A DNA stretch of 64,000 nucleotides from Prevotella sp. E2-28. GTDB lineage: Bacteria; Bacteroidota; Bacteroidia; Bacteroidales; Bacteroidaceae. Below, in pieces: positions 27,855-38,209 of this stretch. The notes below the pieces were generated by a model that was given only the letters and a program-made list of their open reading frames with translations, had not been told where the DNA came from and ran no database searches. Position numbers and translations under genes: made by a program. Positions within the stretch are counted from its first letter, which is position 1, and the number at the start of each line of letters is the position of its first letter. The stretch covers positions 1,922,001 through 1,986,000 of the forward strand of contig NZ_CP091788.1 in assembly GCF_022024055.1 (NCBI RefSeq), in the 5' to 3' direction.

Positions 27855-28127
27855 ATGTACGAGGTAAGAGTTTTAGAAGAAGTAGAAAAAGTCATCAAAA
27901 AGTGGAAGAAGTCAAACCCACAACTATTTAAGAAATACCAGAAGATTTTTCATGAGTTAGCGGATCACCCTCGTACGGGTATTGGTCATCCAGAGGCATT
28001 GGTAGGTGGCAACAACATAACATACTCTCGTCATATTACAGCGCATGACCGTATTATCTACGATATCTATGACGAAACGCTAGTCGTATTAGTCATCGAA
28101 ACAGAAGGACATTACAACGATAAGTAG
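27855..28127 (+). CDS. YoeB/Txe-type toxin (ribosome-dependent endoribonuclease)
   Basis: 90 aa, the normal size. The Txe/YoeB pattern is complete: DHPRTGIGHPEALVG, then ITYSRHITAHDRIIYDIYD, and the C-terminal ETEGHYNDK with the catalytic His-Tyr pair. Such toxins cut mRNA at the ribosomal A site. In YoeB an Arg or Lys is usual around the RRI position; here it reads SRHITAHDR, with an Arg retained. The gene ends 27 bases before the tRNA-Lys terminator. Confidence 0.88.
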   Translation: MYEVRVLEEVEKVIKKWKKSNPQLFKKYQKIFHELADHPRTGIGHPEALVGGNNITYSRHITAHDRIIYDIYDETLVVLVIETEGHYNDK

Positions 28128-28153
28128 AAAGGATTCTTAATCAAATACAAAAC

Positions 28154-28185
28154 AAAAAAGAGAGGCTTAAAACCTCTCTTTTTTT
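28154..28185 (-). terminator. Terminator after tRNA-Lys
   Basis: AGAGAGG (28159-28165) and CCTCTCT (28173-28179) with flanking A and T runs form a symmetrical hairpin that can end transcription on both strands: the tRNA on the minus strand and the toxin gene on the plus strand. Confidence 0.75.
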
Positions 28186-28186
28186 G

Positions 28187-28259
28187 TACACCCGCAGGGG
28201 CTCGAACCCTGGACACCCTGATTAAGAGTCAGGTGCTCTACCAACTGAGCTACGGGTGC
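28187..28259 (-). tRNA. tRNA-Lys(CTT)
   Basis: 73 nt on the minus strand. Acceptor stem GCACCCG pairs with CGGGTGT (one G-U at position 1-72); D stem GCTC/GAGC; anticodon stem CCTGA/TCAGG with loop CTCTTAA, anticodon CTT; T stem CAGGG/CCCTG with loop TTCGAGC; discriminator A. CCA is not encoded. A fragment of its 3' end plus terminator is repeated at 26128-26184. Confidence 0.95.
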
Positions 28260-28369
28260 AACCTGTTTTCTTAAGCGGGTGCAAAATTAATCATTTTATT
28301 TGTAATCTACAAATTTTAGACCACTTTTTTCATTCAAGAATGATTATTCCGCTACATTTCCAACAAATC

Positions 28370-29521
28370 TTACGACAAGAAGCCCAACAAAGCACCTGCC
28401 GCAACAGCTGAACCGATGACACCAGCCACGTTCGGACCCATGGCATGCATGAGCAGGAAGTTGTGGCGATCGTACTCCAAACCAAGGTTATTTGAGATAC
28501 GGGCTGCCATAGGAACAGCACTCACACCGGCATTACCAATCAGCGGATTCAACTTCTTATCCTTTGGCAGGAAGAGGTTCATCACCTTTACGAAGCATAC
28601 GCCACTGGCAGTAGCGATAGCGAAGGCAAAGGCACCGATGGCGAAGATAAACACGGTGTTGAGGGTGAGGAACTCGCTGGCCTGCGTAGAGCAACCAACG
28701 GTGAGGCCCAGCAGCACCACTACGATATCGTTCAGGGCATTGCCTGCTGTCTTAGCCAAACGGGTGGTCTTACCACTTTCCTTCAGCAGGTTGCCAAAGA
28801 ACAGCATACCCAGCAGGGGCAGCGCCGAGGGCACGATGAAGGTGGTGATGAGCAGACCGATGATGGGGAACAGGATACGCTCTGTCTGGCTGACCTGACG
28901 TGAGGGCTTCATCTTGATGACACGCTCTTTCTTCGTGGTGAGCAGTCGCATCAGAGGGGGCTGAATCAGGGGTACCAGCGCCATATAAGAATAGGCACAC
29001 ACGGCAATGGCTCCCATGAGGTTGGGCGACAGCTTTGACGAGAGGAAGATGGCTGTAGGACCATCGGCACCACCAATGATAGCAATACCTGCTGCCTGAT
29101 TAGGCTCGAAGCCAAGGGCCAAAGCCAGCATATAGGCGCCGAAGATACCAAACTGGGCAGCAGCTCCTATCAACATCAGCTTAGGATTTGCCAGCAAGGC
29201 TGAGAAGTCGGTCATAGCTCCGATACCCAGGAAGATGAGGGGCGGATACCAACCCTGACGAACACCCTGATAGAAGATGTTCAACACGGAGTTGTCTTCA
29301 TAAAGTCCGATTTCCAAACCTGCATCAGCACGGAAAGGAATGTTTCCCAAGATAATACCCAAGCCAATAGGCACCAAGAGCAGGGGCTCGAAATCTTTCT
29401 TGATAGCAAGATAGATAAAGATGGCTCCCACTACTATCATAAGCAAGTTGCCCACCGAGGCATTAGCAAAGCCCGTATAGGTGAGGAACTCGTTGAAATT
29501 ATCAATGATAAACTGGAACAT
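28370..29521 (-). CDS. Sodium-translocating decarboxylase beta subunit (OadB/MmdB family)
   Basis: 383 aa, from ATG 29521 (MFQFIIDNFNEF); a TTG-initiated extension to 29530 adds nothing. About ten membrane helices. Family landmarks: GGADGPTAIFLSSKLSP, containing the conserved Asp of the sodium site, and the C-terminal NPLIGNAGVSAVPMAARISN. The beta subunit decarboxylates the carboxybiotin carrier and pumps sodium outward. The biotin carrier and gamma subunit lie just upstream; the alpha (carboxyltransferase) gene is not adjacent. Confidence 0.93.
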   Translation of the reverse strand: MFQFIIDNFNEFLTYTGFANASVGNLLMIVVGAIFIYLAIKKDFEPLLLVPIGLGIILGNIPFRADAGLEIGLYEDNSVLNIFYQGVRQGWYPPLIFLGIGAMTDFSALLANPKLMLIGAAAQFGIFGAYMLALALGFEPNQAAGIAIIGGADGPTAIFLSSKLSPNLMGAIAVCAYSYMALVPLIQPPLMRLLTTKKERVIKMKPSRQVSQTERILFPIIGLLITTFIVPSALPLLGMLFFGNLLKESGKTTRLAKTAGNALNDIVVVLLGLTVGCSTQASEFLTLNTVFIFAIGAFAFAIATASGVCFVKVMNLFLPKDKKLNPLIGNAGVSAVPMAARISNNLGLEYDRHNFLLMHAMGPNVAGVIGSAVAAGALLGFLS

Positions 29522-29551
29522 AATTCTCAATTGTTAATGGTCCATTCTCAG

Positions 29552-30019
29552 TTATGCTATCGTGAGCAGTACAGCGCCTTCCATAACGGCCTCACCCTGC
29601 TTCACTAAAATAGAGGTTACTGTACCAGCTGCTTCTGCCTCGATGTTATTCTGCATCTTCATGGCTTCGAGAACCAATACGGTGTCACCAACATTAACCT
29701 GCTGACCCTCCTGTACCTTAATCTCTGTGACAGTGCCTGGAAGGGGTGCCTTAACGGCTGTACCAGCGCCTGCCGCAGCAGGTTGAGGAGCTGGAGCAGC
29801 TGCTGCAGGAGCAGCCTTTGGAGCTGCAGGTGCAGGAGCGGGCTGTGCCAACTGTACCTTTGGTGTACTCATCGTAGGATGCTTAGCAGCATTGATAGGC
29901 TTTTGCAGTTCCACCTCAAAGGGGATACCATTAACATTAACCTTGGCAATATTGCCTTCTACCTCAGCGATTTCTACTTCGTAGTCAACGCCTTTAACTT
30001 TATATTGATATTTGTTCAT
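29552..30019 (-). CDS. Biotin carboxyl carrier subunit of the sodium-pump decarboxylase
   Basis: 155 aa from ATG 30019 (MNKYQYKVKGVDYEVEIAEV). After about 55 residues comes an Ala/Pro-rich flexible linker (APAPAAPKAAPAAAAPAPQP), then the biotinyl domain of about 75 residues with VLEAMKMQNNIEA, where the Lys of EAMKM carries biotin. The carrier swings CO2 from the alpha subunit to the beta subunit. It is 4 bases after the gamma subunit gene and 30 before the beta subunit gene. The in-frame extension to 30088 overlaps the gamma gene and is rejected. Confidence 0.93.
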   Translation of the reverse strand: MNKYQYKVKGVDYEVEIAEVEGNIAKVNVNGIPFEVELQKPINAAKHPTMSTPKVQLAQPAPAPAAPKAAPAAAAPAPQPAAAGAGTAVKAPLPGTVTEIKVQEGQQVNVGDTVLVLEAMKMQNNIEAEAAGTVTSILVKQGEAVMEGAVLLTIA

Positions 30020-30023
30020 AGGT

Positions 30024-31052
30024 TTAGTGTAAATCTGGAGTTGTGGGAATAATTGGTGAATTATGATCTGCAGGCAAGAACGGGTCATGCAGCTGGGTCA
30101 TCTGACTATACTCGTCATCCCAGCCCGTAGCCTTGGACTTAATTGTGATAATGCCACTTTCTACATCGTGGACATCATCCTCGTACTGACGAAGGGCCAT
30201 ACCGATAACAGCCATATAGACCTCCATATCGATACCCTTCTTGTCAAATCCTTCCTGAAGCAGATTGCTGGTCTTATGACCTATCTCGGCTGTCACCTCT
30301 ACGGTCTTGGTGATAGGTTTGATGGGTTGCTTATTGACTACCTTCTTGGCAGTATCAATATGACGCATAATCATGCCGAAGATGGTAAAGAATATCCATA
30401 GCAGAGCCAGACAGAGGAACACAATACCCATGGCCATGATAGCCATAGCGAAACCATGAGGGTCTTTTTCCTTGAACTGCTCAATCTTTCCCTTGGCAGC
30501 ATTCGTCTGAACTTGATTGTCGTGACCAGGAGTGGCATCCCCTACTCCACAAACGGTCCACTGCCCATTGATACGGGCATAGGACTCATTAGCACCAAGA
30601 ACGGGAACGGTGACGGAGTCAATGAGATCCACACCATTGGCATTGTAGAGCGCAAGGAAAACGGAGCCTGTACTGTCAACAGGCAAAGAGAGATGTAACT
30701 TACCCTGAGCAGGGTCAGAATTACAATAGAGCATCACGTAATGACGGGCGCCCAGGTTAGTACGGTCCTCGCCATTAGGTATGACACTCATCAGAGCAAT
30801 ACGCTGAGGAGCGGAAAGCAACTCGTCGAGAACCTTGGGATTGGTGGTCAGATACATGCCTCGCACATTATAAGTAGAGAACGATGTATTGGCCAACTCA
30901 ACCCAGGCCTCACGATGCCCAAACTCATCCTCAATACTCTGAGTGTTGCTGGTCATTACTTCGCTGATGACAATGTTATTGGCACCTTGGCCAAACATTG
31001 TCACCGAGCCAAGTAATGTCAGCGCACTTAGCATAAGTCTTAAGTTTGTCAT
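30024..31052 (-). CDS. OadG-family gamma subunit fused to an N-terminal lamin-tail-like domain
   Basis: 342 aa, several times longer than a plain gamma subunit (about 85 aa). Signal peptide MTNLRLMLSALTLLGSVTMF. Residues about 25-170 resemble an exported lamin-tail-type domain (IVISEVMTSNTQSIEDEFGH, AWVELANTS, YVMLYCNSDPAQGKLHLSL). At about residue 200 a membrane helix (AMAIMAMGIVFLCLALLWIF) marks the OadG part, with a cytoplasmic charged tail. The gamma subunit anchors the decarboxylase complex. Fusion of these two domains occurs in Bacteroidales; the role of the periplasmic domain is unknown. Confidence 0.82.
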   Translation of the reverse strand: MTNLRLMLSALTLLGSVTMFGQGANNIVISEVMTSNTQSIEDEFGHREAWVELANTSFSTYNVRGMYLTTNPKVLDELLSAPQRIALMSVIPNGEDRTNLGARHYVMLYCNSDPAQGKLHLSLPVDSTGSVFLALYNANGVDLIDSVTVPVLGANESYARINGQWTVCGVGDATPGHDNQVQTNAAKGKIEQFKEKDPHGFAMAIMAMGIVFLCLALLWIFFTIFGMIMRHIDTAKKVVNKQPIKPITKTVEVTAEIGHKTSNLLQEGFDKKGIDMEVYMAVIGMALRQYEDDVHDVESGIITIKSKATGWDDEYSQMTQLHDPFLPADHNSPIIPTTPDLH

Positions 31053-31101
31053 ATTGGTAATAATTGTTTGGTGTATTATTATATTTTAATAGGTAGCAGC
31101 G

Positions 31102-32820
31102 TTAGAATAATTGTCCGCAACAGAACAGCACTATGAGTTGGGCTGTCAGGATTCGCAGGAACATGGCCAACGGATATACCGTGGAGTAGCCTACTGCGGG
31201 TGCCTCCTTCGAGCAGATGCTGTTAGCATAAGCCAATGCAGGGGGGTCGGTATAGGTACCTGCCAGCATACCTGCAATGGTGAAGTAATTGAACTTCATT
31301 CGACGGGCTATAGGACCTATTATTAAAATAGGTATAATAGTAATGAGGAAACCAGTGAGCACATAGAGCACACCATCACCCGTCATCACCGTGTCGAAGA
31401 AGTTGGCACCTGCCTTGATACCTACAGAAGCCAGGAAGAGCACCAGTCCTATCTCACGCAACATCATATTTGCAGAGGTGGTGGTATAGGTCACCAGTTT
31501 CATCTTATAGCCATAACGGCCAATCAGGATAGCGATAATCAGCGGACCACCAGCGATACCCAGCTTCATCAGAGGCATACCTGGGATGAAGGGCAGCGAA
31601 CCAAAGATGATACCAATGATGATACCTACGAAGATGGTAGCGATATTAGGTGCATCCAGACGCTTGATACTGTTACCCATCATATTAGCCACGCGATCCA
31701 CGTCATCCTGAGGACCAACGACCATGATACGGTCGCCTACCTGCAAGGGAAGGTTGGGTGATGCGAAGATATCCATGCCGTGACGAGTAACACGGGTTAC
31801 GTTCACGCCATAAACACTTGAGAAGTGCATCTGACCAAATGACTTACCATTGATCTTGGGGTTGGTAACCAGCACACGCTTAGATACCAGAGGCTGGTCT
31901 TGCTGCTCCCAATCGACCTCAATAACAGGACCAATGAAAGCCACGATAGCCTCGTAGTCAGCCTCGGCACAAACGATGTACATCTGGTCGCCTACATGGA
32001 ACACAGTGTCGCGATTAGGAATAGACACGTGACCATCATGCAGGATTCGAGAAACCACAAAGTCGCGATTCAGGAAGTTGTGCACCTGAAGCACGGTCTT
32101 TCCCTCAAGATACTTATTAGAAACCTCAAGGTGCATGTGGTGAGGCTTCTGAGTAGCCTTAGCACCAGCCTGCTCTTCGAGTGCAGCCTCTTCTTTTTCG
32201 AGTTTCACACGACACATATAGCGCACCAAGATGGTGGCACCAATGATACCCAGCACACCAAGCGGATAAGCACAAGCATAGGCTGAAGCAATCTGAGGTA
32301 CAGGCAGGTTCATCTGTCCGAACACAGAGTTCAGAGCCTCGTTGGCAGCACCAAGACCAGGGGTGTTAGTAACAGCTCCGTAGAGCGTACCAACCATCAT
32401 AGGCAGGTCGTTGACATCATGTTTCTGATAGAAGAAGATAAAGTAGCAGGCAAACATCACGATGATGTTCAGAAGAATAGCTGAAGCAGCCAATCCGTTA
32501 AGTTTAATACCTGCCTTACCAAAACTCTCAAAGAATCCAGGCCCCACCTGCAAACCAATCATAAAGACAAAGAGTATCAAACCAAAGTCCTGAATGAAAG
32601 TCAGCGTGGCGCCAGGTGCCGCAAATTCTGACTCTGGGCAGTAGAGCTTGTAGATATGTCCCACAAGAATACCTGCAAAGAGTACAAAGGTGACACCAAG
32701 TGAAATGCCAAAGATCTTTATCTTTCCCAGATATACACCAATGGCGATGACGATTGCATATATCAACGCGATATGGGCAACCGAAGTAGTATTCGAAAAT
32801 AGATTAACAAACCATTCCAT
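31102..32820 (-). CDS. AspT/YidE-type transporter with two RCK-C domains
   Basis: 572 aa. Two blocks of about five membrane helices (residues 10-200 and 400-572) flank two soluble TrkA-C-like (RCK-C) domains around residues 225-390, visible in [20 protein letters not shown] and [20 protein letters not shown]. This is the layout of the aspartate:alanine antiporter/YidE family. Substrates of such carriers include amino acids and dicarboxylates; the one here is not known. It lies between valS (12 bases) and the gamma subunit, where one would expect the decarboxylase alpha subunit, so it may serve the same metabolic route. Confidence 0.85.
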   Translation of the reverse strand: MEWFVNLFSNTTSVAHIALIYAIVIAIGVYLGKIKIFGISLGVTFVLFAGILVGHIYKLYCPESEFAAPGATLTFIQDFGLILFVFMIGLQVGPGFFESFGKAGIKLNGLAASAILLNIIVMFACYFIFFYQKHDVNDLPMMVGTLYGAVTNTPGLGAANEALNSVFGQMNLPVPQIASAYACAYPLGVLGIIGATILVRYMCRVKLEKEEAALEEQAGAKATQKPHHMHLEVSNKYLEGKTVLQVHNFLNRDFVVSRILHDGHVSIPNRDTVFHVGDQMYIVCAEADYEAIVAFIGPVIEVDWEQQDQPLVSKRVLVTNPKINGKSFGQMHFSSVYGVNVTRVTRHGMDIFASPNLPLQVGDRIMVVGPQDDVDRVANMMGNSIKRLDAPNIATIFVGIIIGIIFGSLPFIPGMPLMKLGIAGGPLIIAILIGRYGYKMKLVTYTTTSANMMLREIGLVLFLASVGIKAGANFFDTVMTGDGVLYVLTGFLITIIPILIIGPIARRMKFNYFTIAGMLAGTYTDPPALAYANSICSKEAPAVGYSTVYPLAMFLRILTAQLIVLFCCGQLF

Positions 32821-32832
32821 ATTTTTATGTCA

Positions 32833-35541
32833 TTATTTCTTTAGTGCATTGATAGATTCCTTAAGAGCTGCTATCTTCTCCTCTGAATCTGCCAGCTTCT
32901 TGCGCTCCAGAGCTACCACAGCTTCGGGGGCATTCTGTACGAAACGCTCGTTAGAGAGTTTCTTCTCAACACCAGCCTTGAATCCCTCAAGGTGCTTGAG
33001 CTGGGCCTCCATCTTCTCAATCTCGGCTGCCACGTCAATCAGGTCGCCAAGGGGTACAGCGAACTCATCAGTTCCTACCATGAATGCAGAAGCTGAAGGA
33101 TCCTTGGCTTCAACAACGTCGATAGAAGAGAGGTTACCCATCTTCATGATAACATCATTATAAGCCTGAAACTGGTTTGCATTAACAGCCTGAAGGGTCA
33201 GCTTCTCCTTAGGAGCAATATTCTTCTGGCTTCGAACGGTGCGAACACCTGAAACCACCTGCTTTACCTGCTCAATATTCTCAATAAGCTTCTGTTCCTC
33301 GGCTGTAGGAGCGTCGAGCACGAGACTGTCGCGCATGATGCTCTCGCCCTCCTTGCGCTCGTAGATAGCCTGCCACAACTCCTCAGTAATAAACGGCATG
33401 AAGGGGTGCAGCATCTTCAGCAGGAGCTCGAAGAAACGCAGCGTTGCATCGTAGGTCTCACGATCGATAGGCTGCTGAACACCATCCACATAAGCGGGCT
33501 TCACCATTTCGAGATACCACTGTGAGAACTCGTCCCAGAAGAGTTTATAGACAGTCATCAAGGCATCGTTGATACGATACTTAGAGAAGTGGTCCTTCAG
33601 CTCTTCATTAGCCTGCTTCAGCTTGGCTTCCATCCATGCTGTAGCAACTTTATTGGTTGCTGTAGCAGCACCATCGGCAACCTGCCAGCCCTTAACCAGA
33701 CGGAAGGCATTCCAAATCTTATTATTGAAGTTACGACCCTGTTCGCAGAGTGCCTCGTCGAAGAGGATGTCGTTACCAGCAGGTGCAGAGAGCATCATGC
33801 CCATACGCACACCATCGGCACCAAACTTCTCGATGAGGTCGATGGGGTCAGGTGAGTTACCCAGAGACTTAGACATCTTACGACCCAGCTTATCACGAAC
33901 GATACCTGTGAAGTACACGTTCTTGAAGGGGAAGGTACCCATATACTCCTCGCCGGCCATAATCATACGAGCCACCCAGAAGAAGATGATATCGGGACCT
34001 GTCACCAAGTCGCTGGTGGGATAGTAATACTTAATCTCTTCGTTGCCAGGATTATTGATACCATCGAACAGAGATACAGGCCAGAGCCATGAAGAGAACC
34101 AGGTGTCGAGGGCATCCTCGTCCTGACGCAGATCAGAAGCCTGCAGATTTGCATTGCCACTCTTCTCACGAGCCAGTTCAAGAGCCTTCTCAGCAGTCTC
34201 AGCTACTACATAGTCATCATTCTCGTTGTAATAGTAAGCAGGAATACGATGGCCCCACCACAGCTGACGAGAGATACACCAGTCCTGAATATTCTCCAAC
34301 CAGTTCTTGTAGGTGTTCTTATACTTTGCAGGATAGAACTTCAACTCGTCGTTCATCACTGGGGGCAGGGCAATATCAGCGAAGTGCTGCATCTTCAGGA
34401 ACCACTGCAATGAGAGACGGGGCTCGATAGCCGTATCAGGGTTACGCTCAGAATAGCCCACTTTGTTGACATAGTCCTCAATCTTCTCCATCAAACCAGC
34501 TTCCTGCAGGTCCTTGGCAATCTGCTTACGGCAGTCGAAACGGTCCATACCAACATAGAGTGTGCTCTGTTCTGAAATAGTTCCATCAGCATTGAAGATG
34601 TCGATGGTCTCGAGGTTGTGAGTCTTACCCAGCATATAGTCGTTGGTATCGTGGGCAGGCGTTACCTTCAAGCAACCTGTACCAAACTCGATATCCACAT
34701 AGCGGTCCTCGATAACAGGAATCACACGATTCACCAGAGGAACGATGACCTTGCGACCCTTCAACCACTGGTTCTTGGGGTCCTTGGGGTTGATACACAT
34801 AGCAGTATCACCCATGATGGTCTCAGGACGAGTAGTAGCAACTACTGCATAGTAGCCCTTGGCATCCTTATGGATAACATTGCCTTCAGCTTTCAGAGCC
34901 TCTTCGTTATCAAGAGAAGTAAGGCCGTCAACATAATATTTCAGATGGAACAGATGGCTCTGTTCTTCCTTATAGATAACCTCTTCGGTAGAAAGTGCTG
35001 TCAGCGCCTTAGGATCCCAGTTAACCATACGAAGGCCACGATAAATAAGGCCCTTGTTGTAGAGATCAACAAACACTTTGATAACACTCTCAGAACGCTT
35101 TTCATCCATAGTGAATGCTGTGCGGTCCCAGTCGCATGAAGCACCCAGACGGCGCAACTGCTTCAAGATAATGCCTCCATGCTCGTTGGTCCAGTCCCAA
35201 GCATGCTCAAGGAACTGTTCACGAGTAAGGTCACGCTTCTTGATACCCTGGCTGGCCAGTTTCTTCACTACCTTTGCCTCAGTAGCAATAGAAGCATGGT
35301 CTGTGCCTGGCACCCAACAAGCATTCTTACCCTCCATACGGGCACGACGAACTAAGATATCCTGAATCGTATTGTTCAGCATATGGCCCATATGCAGCAC
35401 GCCAGTTACGTTTGGCGGTGGAATCACAATTGTATAGGGTTCACGACCATCGGGTTTTGAACTAAACAATTTGTTGTCAAGCCAATACTGATACCATTTA
35501 CTTTCGACCTCTTTTGGGTCGTACTTACTAGCAATTTCCAT
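32833..35541 (-). CDS. valS: Valyl-tRNA synthetase
   Basis: 902 aa class I synthetase. The HIGH motif is [14 protein letters not shown] near the N-terminus, the KMSKS motif is [17 protein letters not shown], and the editing domain lies between them ([16 protein letters not shown]). The C-terminal 65 residues are the coiled-coil arm typical of ValRS ([20 protein letters not shown]). It is the first gene of the unit with the AspT-type transporter and the sodium-pump subunits. Confidence 0.96.
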   Translation of the reverse strand: MEIASKYDPKEVESKWYQYWLDNKLFSSKPDGREPYTIVIPPPNVTGVLHMGHMLNNTIQDILVRRARMEGKNACWVPGTDHASIATEAKVVKKLASQGIKKRDLTREQFLEHAWDWTNEHGGIILKQLRRLGASCDWDRTAFTMDEKRSESVIKVFVDLYNKGLIYRGLRMVNWDPKALTALSTEEVIYKEEQSHLFHLKYYVDGLTSLDNEEALKAEGNVIHKDAKGYYAVVATTRPETIMGDTAMCINPKDPKNQWLKGRKVIVPLVNRVIPVIEDRYVDIEFGTGCLKVTPAHDTNDYMLGKTHNLETIDIFNADGTISEQSTLYVGMDRFDCRKQIAKDLQEAGLMEKIEDYVNKVGYSERNPDTAIEPRLSLQWFLKMQHFADIALPPVMNDELKFYPAKYKNTYKNWLENIQDWCISRQLWWGHRIPAYYYNENDDYVVAETAEKALELAREKSGNANLQASDLRQDEDALDTWFSSWLWPVSLFDGINNPGNEEIKYYYPTSDLVTGPDIIFFWVARMIMAGEEYMGTFPFKNVYFTGIVRDKLGRKMSKSLGNSPDPIDLIEKFGADGVRMGMMLSAPAGNDILFDEALCEQGRNFNNKIWNAFRLVKGWQVADGAATATNKVATAWMEAKLKQANEELKDHFSKYRINDALMTVYKLFWDEFSQWYLEMVKPAYVDGVQQPIDRETYDATLRFFELLLKMLHPFMPFITEELWQAIYERKEGESIMRDSLVLDAPTAEEQKLIENIEQVKQVVSGVRTVRSQKNIAPKEKLTLQAVNANQFQAYNDVIMKMGNLSSIDVVEAKDPSASAFMVGTDEFAVPLGDLIDVAAEIEKMEAQLKHLEGFKAGVEKKLSNERFVQNAPEAVVALERKKLADSEEKIAALKESINALKK

Positions 35542-35575
35542 ACAAATTTAATAATGCTTTCTCTATTTTTGCCTG

Positions 35576-35583
35576 CAAAGGTA
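35576..35583 (-). promoter_or_regulatory. Promoter -7 element for valS
   Basis: TACCTTTG on the minus strand, 35 bases upstream of the ATG. The -33 element is poor. Confidence 0.5.
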
Positions 35584-35653
35584 CAAATAATTTCTGAAAC
35601 AATGAAAACTTAATGGCTGATTTTTCTATGTTTGAAATTTTAAAAATATCTTT

Positions 35654-35684
35654 TTGTCGTTTGGAATAGTTTTCGTACCTTTGC
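35654..35684 (+). promoter_or_regulatory. Promoter for the mazG unit
   Basis: TTG (35654-35656), 19-base spacer, TACCTTTGC (35676-35684), 29 bases before the mazG ATG. Confidence 0.6.
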
Positions 35685-35712
35685 ATCGAAAAATAAGGAA
35701 CTCTAACAAGAT

Positions 35713-36570
35713 ATGCATACAAGAGAGGAACAAATGAAAGCTTTTGGGCGTCTGCTTGACGTACTGGATCAGTTACGGGAGAAATGCCCGTGGGACAAAA
35801 AACAGACAAATGAAAGCCTGCGCCCTAACACGATAGAAGAAACCTTTGAGCTCTGTGACGCCATCATGCGTGGCGACACACATGATATGATGAAGGAACT
35901 TGGCGATGTACTGATGCACACATGTTTCTACGCAATGATTGCACGTGAACAGGGGCTTTACGACATTGCCGATGTACTAAATACCGAGGCCGACAAGCTG
36001 ATCTTTCGTCACCCTCATGTATATCACCACAGTCAGGTGGGGGCTGAGAATCCCAAACCCCTACCCTACGTTCCAGAAAACGACCAATCTACTGATGAGT
36101 TCTCAAAAGCAGAAACGAGCAGTGACGTCTTAAAGAATTGGGAACAGATAAAGCTGAAGGAGAAAGATGGTAATAAGACAGTATTAAGCGGAGTTCCCGC
36201 TGCACTGCCTTCACTGATAAAAGCCTATCGCATACAGGACAAAGCACGCAACGTTGGTTTTGACTGGCAGAAGAAAGAGGACGTGTGGGAAAAGGTGCAC
36301 GAAGAACTAAAAGAACTGGAGGCTGAACTGGCAAAAGAAGACAAAGAAAAATCCACTAACGAACTTGGTGATTTTCTATTTTCCGTTATCAATGCCGCAC
36401 GCCTTTACCACCTAAATCCTGACGATGCCCTGGAGCGCACAAACCGTAAGTTTATCCGTCGGTTCAACTATATCGAAGAGCACAGCATTAGAGCTGGTAA
36501 ACCTCTGACAGAAATGACGTTAGAAGAGATGGATAAACTATGGAATGAAGCAAAGAAAGAAGAACAATAA
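35713..36570 (+). CDS. mazG: Nucleoside triphosphate pyrophosphohydrolase MazG
   Basis: 285 aa with two MazG domains. The first begins LLDVLDQLREKCPWDKKQT and contains EETFELCDAIM and ELGDVLMHTCFYAMI (the ExxE and ExxD metal pattern). The second is at residues 160-265 with EELKELEAELAKEDKEKSTN and ELGDFLFSVINAARLY. It hydrolyses nucleoside triphosphates to monophosphates, cleaning the pool of damaged or unwanted NTPs. First gene of a unit with the lipoprotein and rnz (gaps 11 and 6 bases). Confidence 0.93.
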   Translation: MHTREEQMKAFGRLLDVLDQLREKCPWDKKQTNESLRPNTIEETFELCDAIMRGDTHDMMKELGDVLMHTCFYAMIAREQGLYDIADVLNTEADKLIFRHPHVYHHSQVGAENPKPLPYVPENDQSTDEFSKAETSSDVLKNWEQIKLKEKDGNKTVLSGVPAALPSLIKAYRIQDKARNVGFDWQKKEDVWEKVHEELKELEAELAKEDKEKSTNELGDFLFSVINAARLYHLNPDDALERTNRKFIRRFNYIEEHSIRAGKPLTEMTLEEMDKLWNEAKKEEQ

Positions 36571-36581
36571 AATAGCAGAAA

Positions 36582-37262
36582 ATGAAAAAAAGTATATTTG
36601 CAATCGCAATAGCGATCATTACTTCTGTAATTAGTTGTGGTCCTAAAGGTTCACAAACAAACAACACTTCTAACGAAGAAAAGACAGACTACGTATTGCG
36701 TGACACTGCCATTTATGGTTTTTGTGCAGAAGGCTCAGCCATGAACACCTTACAAATCATTACTGATGGAGGTGACACTATTACCGTTAGCACCACCAAA
36801 GCTAACGACAAAGGACGAGTCCTGGGTGGATATGCTATAGGCGACGAGATTGCGCTCCTGGCAAATGCTGACACGACGCAAGCTATCAGCGTCATCAACA
36901 AATCCATGCTCAACGGAGACTGGGTTATGCCTAATCCTATGGACGGCAGTAACGAAACTGGTGTAAGAATCCTTCGAGGTGGTGTTGCAGAAAGCATTGA
37001 CCAAAGCACTATTGTCTATAAGTCATGGAGACTTTTCAACGGAAAACTGCAGTTCACCTTGACAAGAGAGGATGGTATTGACATGGAAGAGCTGATAACG
37101 TATGATATCATCAAATTAACAGCTACCGAACTTGTGCTTAAATCGACAGACGAAGAACAGGAAACCTTTGAGTACACACGTCCTGCTGGAGAGGAATATA
37201 CAGAAGAAGACCTCAACGGTGTTGTTATTGACGAGGGATATGACGATGAATATAATATGTAA
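36582..37262 (+). CDS. Hypothetical lipoprotein
   Basis: 226 aa. MKKSIFAIAIAIITSVISCG is a lipoprotein signal with the lipidated Cys at position 19. The mature part is acidic, with two probable beta-rich halves (DYVLRDTAIYGFCAEGSAMN and SWRLFNGKLQFTLTREDG) and an acidic tail. It may be a lipocalin-like outer-membrane-attached protein, but I do not recognise a family with certainty. It lies between mazG and rnz. Confidence 0.75.
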   Translation: MKKSIFAIAIAIITSVISCGPKGSQTNNTSNEEKTDYVLRDTAIYGFCAEGSAMNTLQIITDGGDTITVSTTKANDKGRVLGGYAIGDEIALLANADTTQAISVINKSMLNGDWVMPNPMDGSNETGVRILRGGVAESIDQSTIVYKSWRLFNGKLQFTLTREDGIDMEELITYDIIKLTATELVLKSTDEEQETFEYTRPAGEEYTEEDLNGVVIDEGYDDEYNM

Positions 37263-37268
37263 ATAGCT

Positions 37269-38186
37269 ATGGAGCCATTTCGTGTTCATATTCTTGGCTG
37301 TGGAAGTGCATTACCTACCTTGCGTCACATGTCATCGATGCAAGTTGTAGAATGCAGAGGGAAACTTTTTATGGTTGACTGCGGTGAAGGCGCACAAGTG
37401 CAGCTGAGGCGCTCTGGTCTTTCATTCGAAAAGTTAGGACACATCTTCATTACTCACCTTCATGGCGACCACTGCTTTGGACTCATTGGCATCATTAGCA
37501 CATTTGGTTTATTAGGACGCACTGCCACGCTGCACATTCACGCCCCAGAAGAGCTCAGACCAATGCTACAAGCCCAACTGGATATGTTCTTCAATTATGA
37601 TATAGGATATAAAGTTGAGTTTCATGCGGTTGACACCAAGAAGCAGCAAGTCATATATGAAGACCGTTCGCTAACTGTCGAAACGATTCCACTCTGTCAC
37701 AGAATGCCATGTGCCGGCTATTTATTCCGAGAGAAGCCATCACTACCGCACATACGGCGTGACATGATTGATTTGTATAATATCCCCGTATCTCAGATTA
37801 ACAACATCAAGGCTGGCCAAGGCTACACCTTAGAAGATGGGACATTGATTCCACACGAGAAACTGGTAACACCTGCAGATCCTCCCCGCTCATACGCCTA
37901 CTGCTCTGACACTCGTTACATACCAGAACTGCATCAGATAGTAAAAGGCGTCAGTACTTTGTATCATGAAAGCACTTATGCACAAGACAAGAAAGACGGG
38001 GCTGAGAAATACTATCACAGCACGGCTCAACAAGCGGCTATGGTAGCACGTGACGCACAAGCAGGAAAACTACTGCTTGGTCATTACAGTGCGCGATATA
38101 ATGATGAAACAATACTTCTGAAAGAAGCAAAGGAAGTGTTCCAAAACACATTTCTCACAGATGAAATGCAAGTGATTGACGTATAA
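37269..38186 (+). CDS. rnz: Ribonuclease Z
   Basis: 305 aa metallo-beta-lactamase-fold nuclease that trims 3' trailers from tRNA precursors. The metal motif HLHGDHCFGL follows the strand GHIFITHLHGDH; MVDCGEGAQVQLRRSGLSF precedes it; YCSDTRY and LYHESTYAQD, and the terminal LLLGHYSARYND with a metal His, complete the site. Since tRNA-Lys here lacks an encoded CCA, such an enzyme has substrates in the cell. It is 6 bases downstream of the lipoprotein gene. Confidence 0.95.
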   Translation: MEPFRVHILGCGSALPTLRHMSSMQVVECRGKLFMVDCGEGAQVQLRRSGLSFEKLGHIFITHLHGDHCFGLIGIISTFGLLGRTATLHIHAPEELRPMLQAQLDMFFNYDIGYKVEFHAVDTKKQQVIYEDRSLTVETIPLCHRMPCAGYLFREKPSLPHIRRDMIDLYNIPVSQINNIKAGQGYTLEDGTLIPHEKLVTPADPPRSYAYCSDTRYIPELHQIVKGVSTLYHESTYAQDKKDGAEKYYHSTAQQAAMVARDAQAGKLLLGHYSARYNDETILLKEAKEVFQNTFLTDEMQVIDV

Positions 38187-38209
38187 ATCATACAATTTCC
38201 TATAAAAAA

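Noticed and set aside
24900..28260. Prophage in the accessory stretch
   Set aside because: Apart from the P5-like fragment there are no capsid, terminase, tail, integrase or lysis genes.
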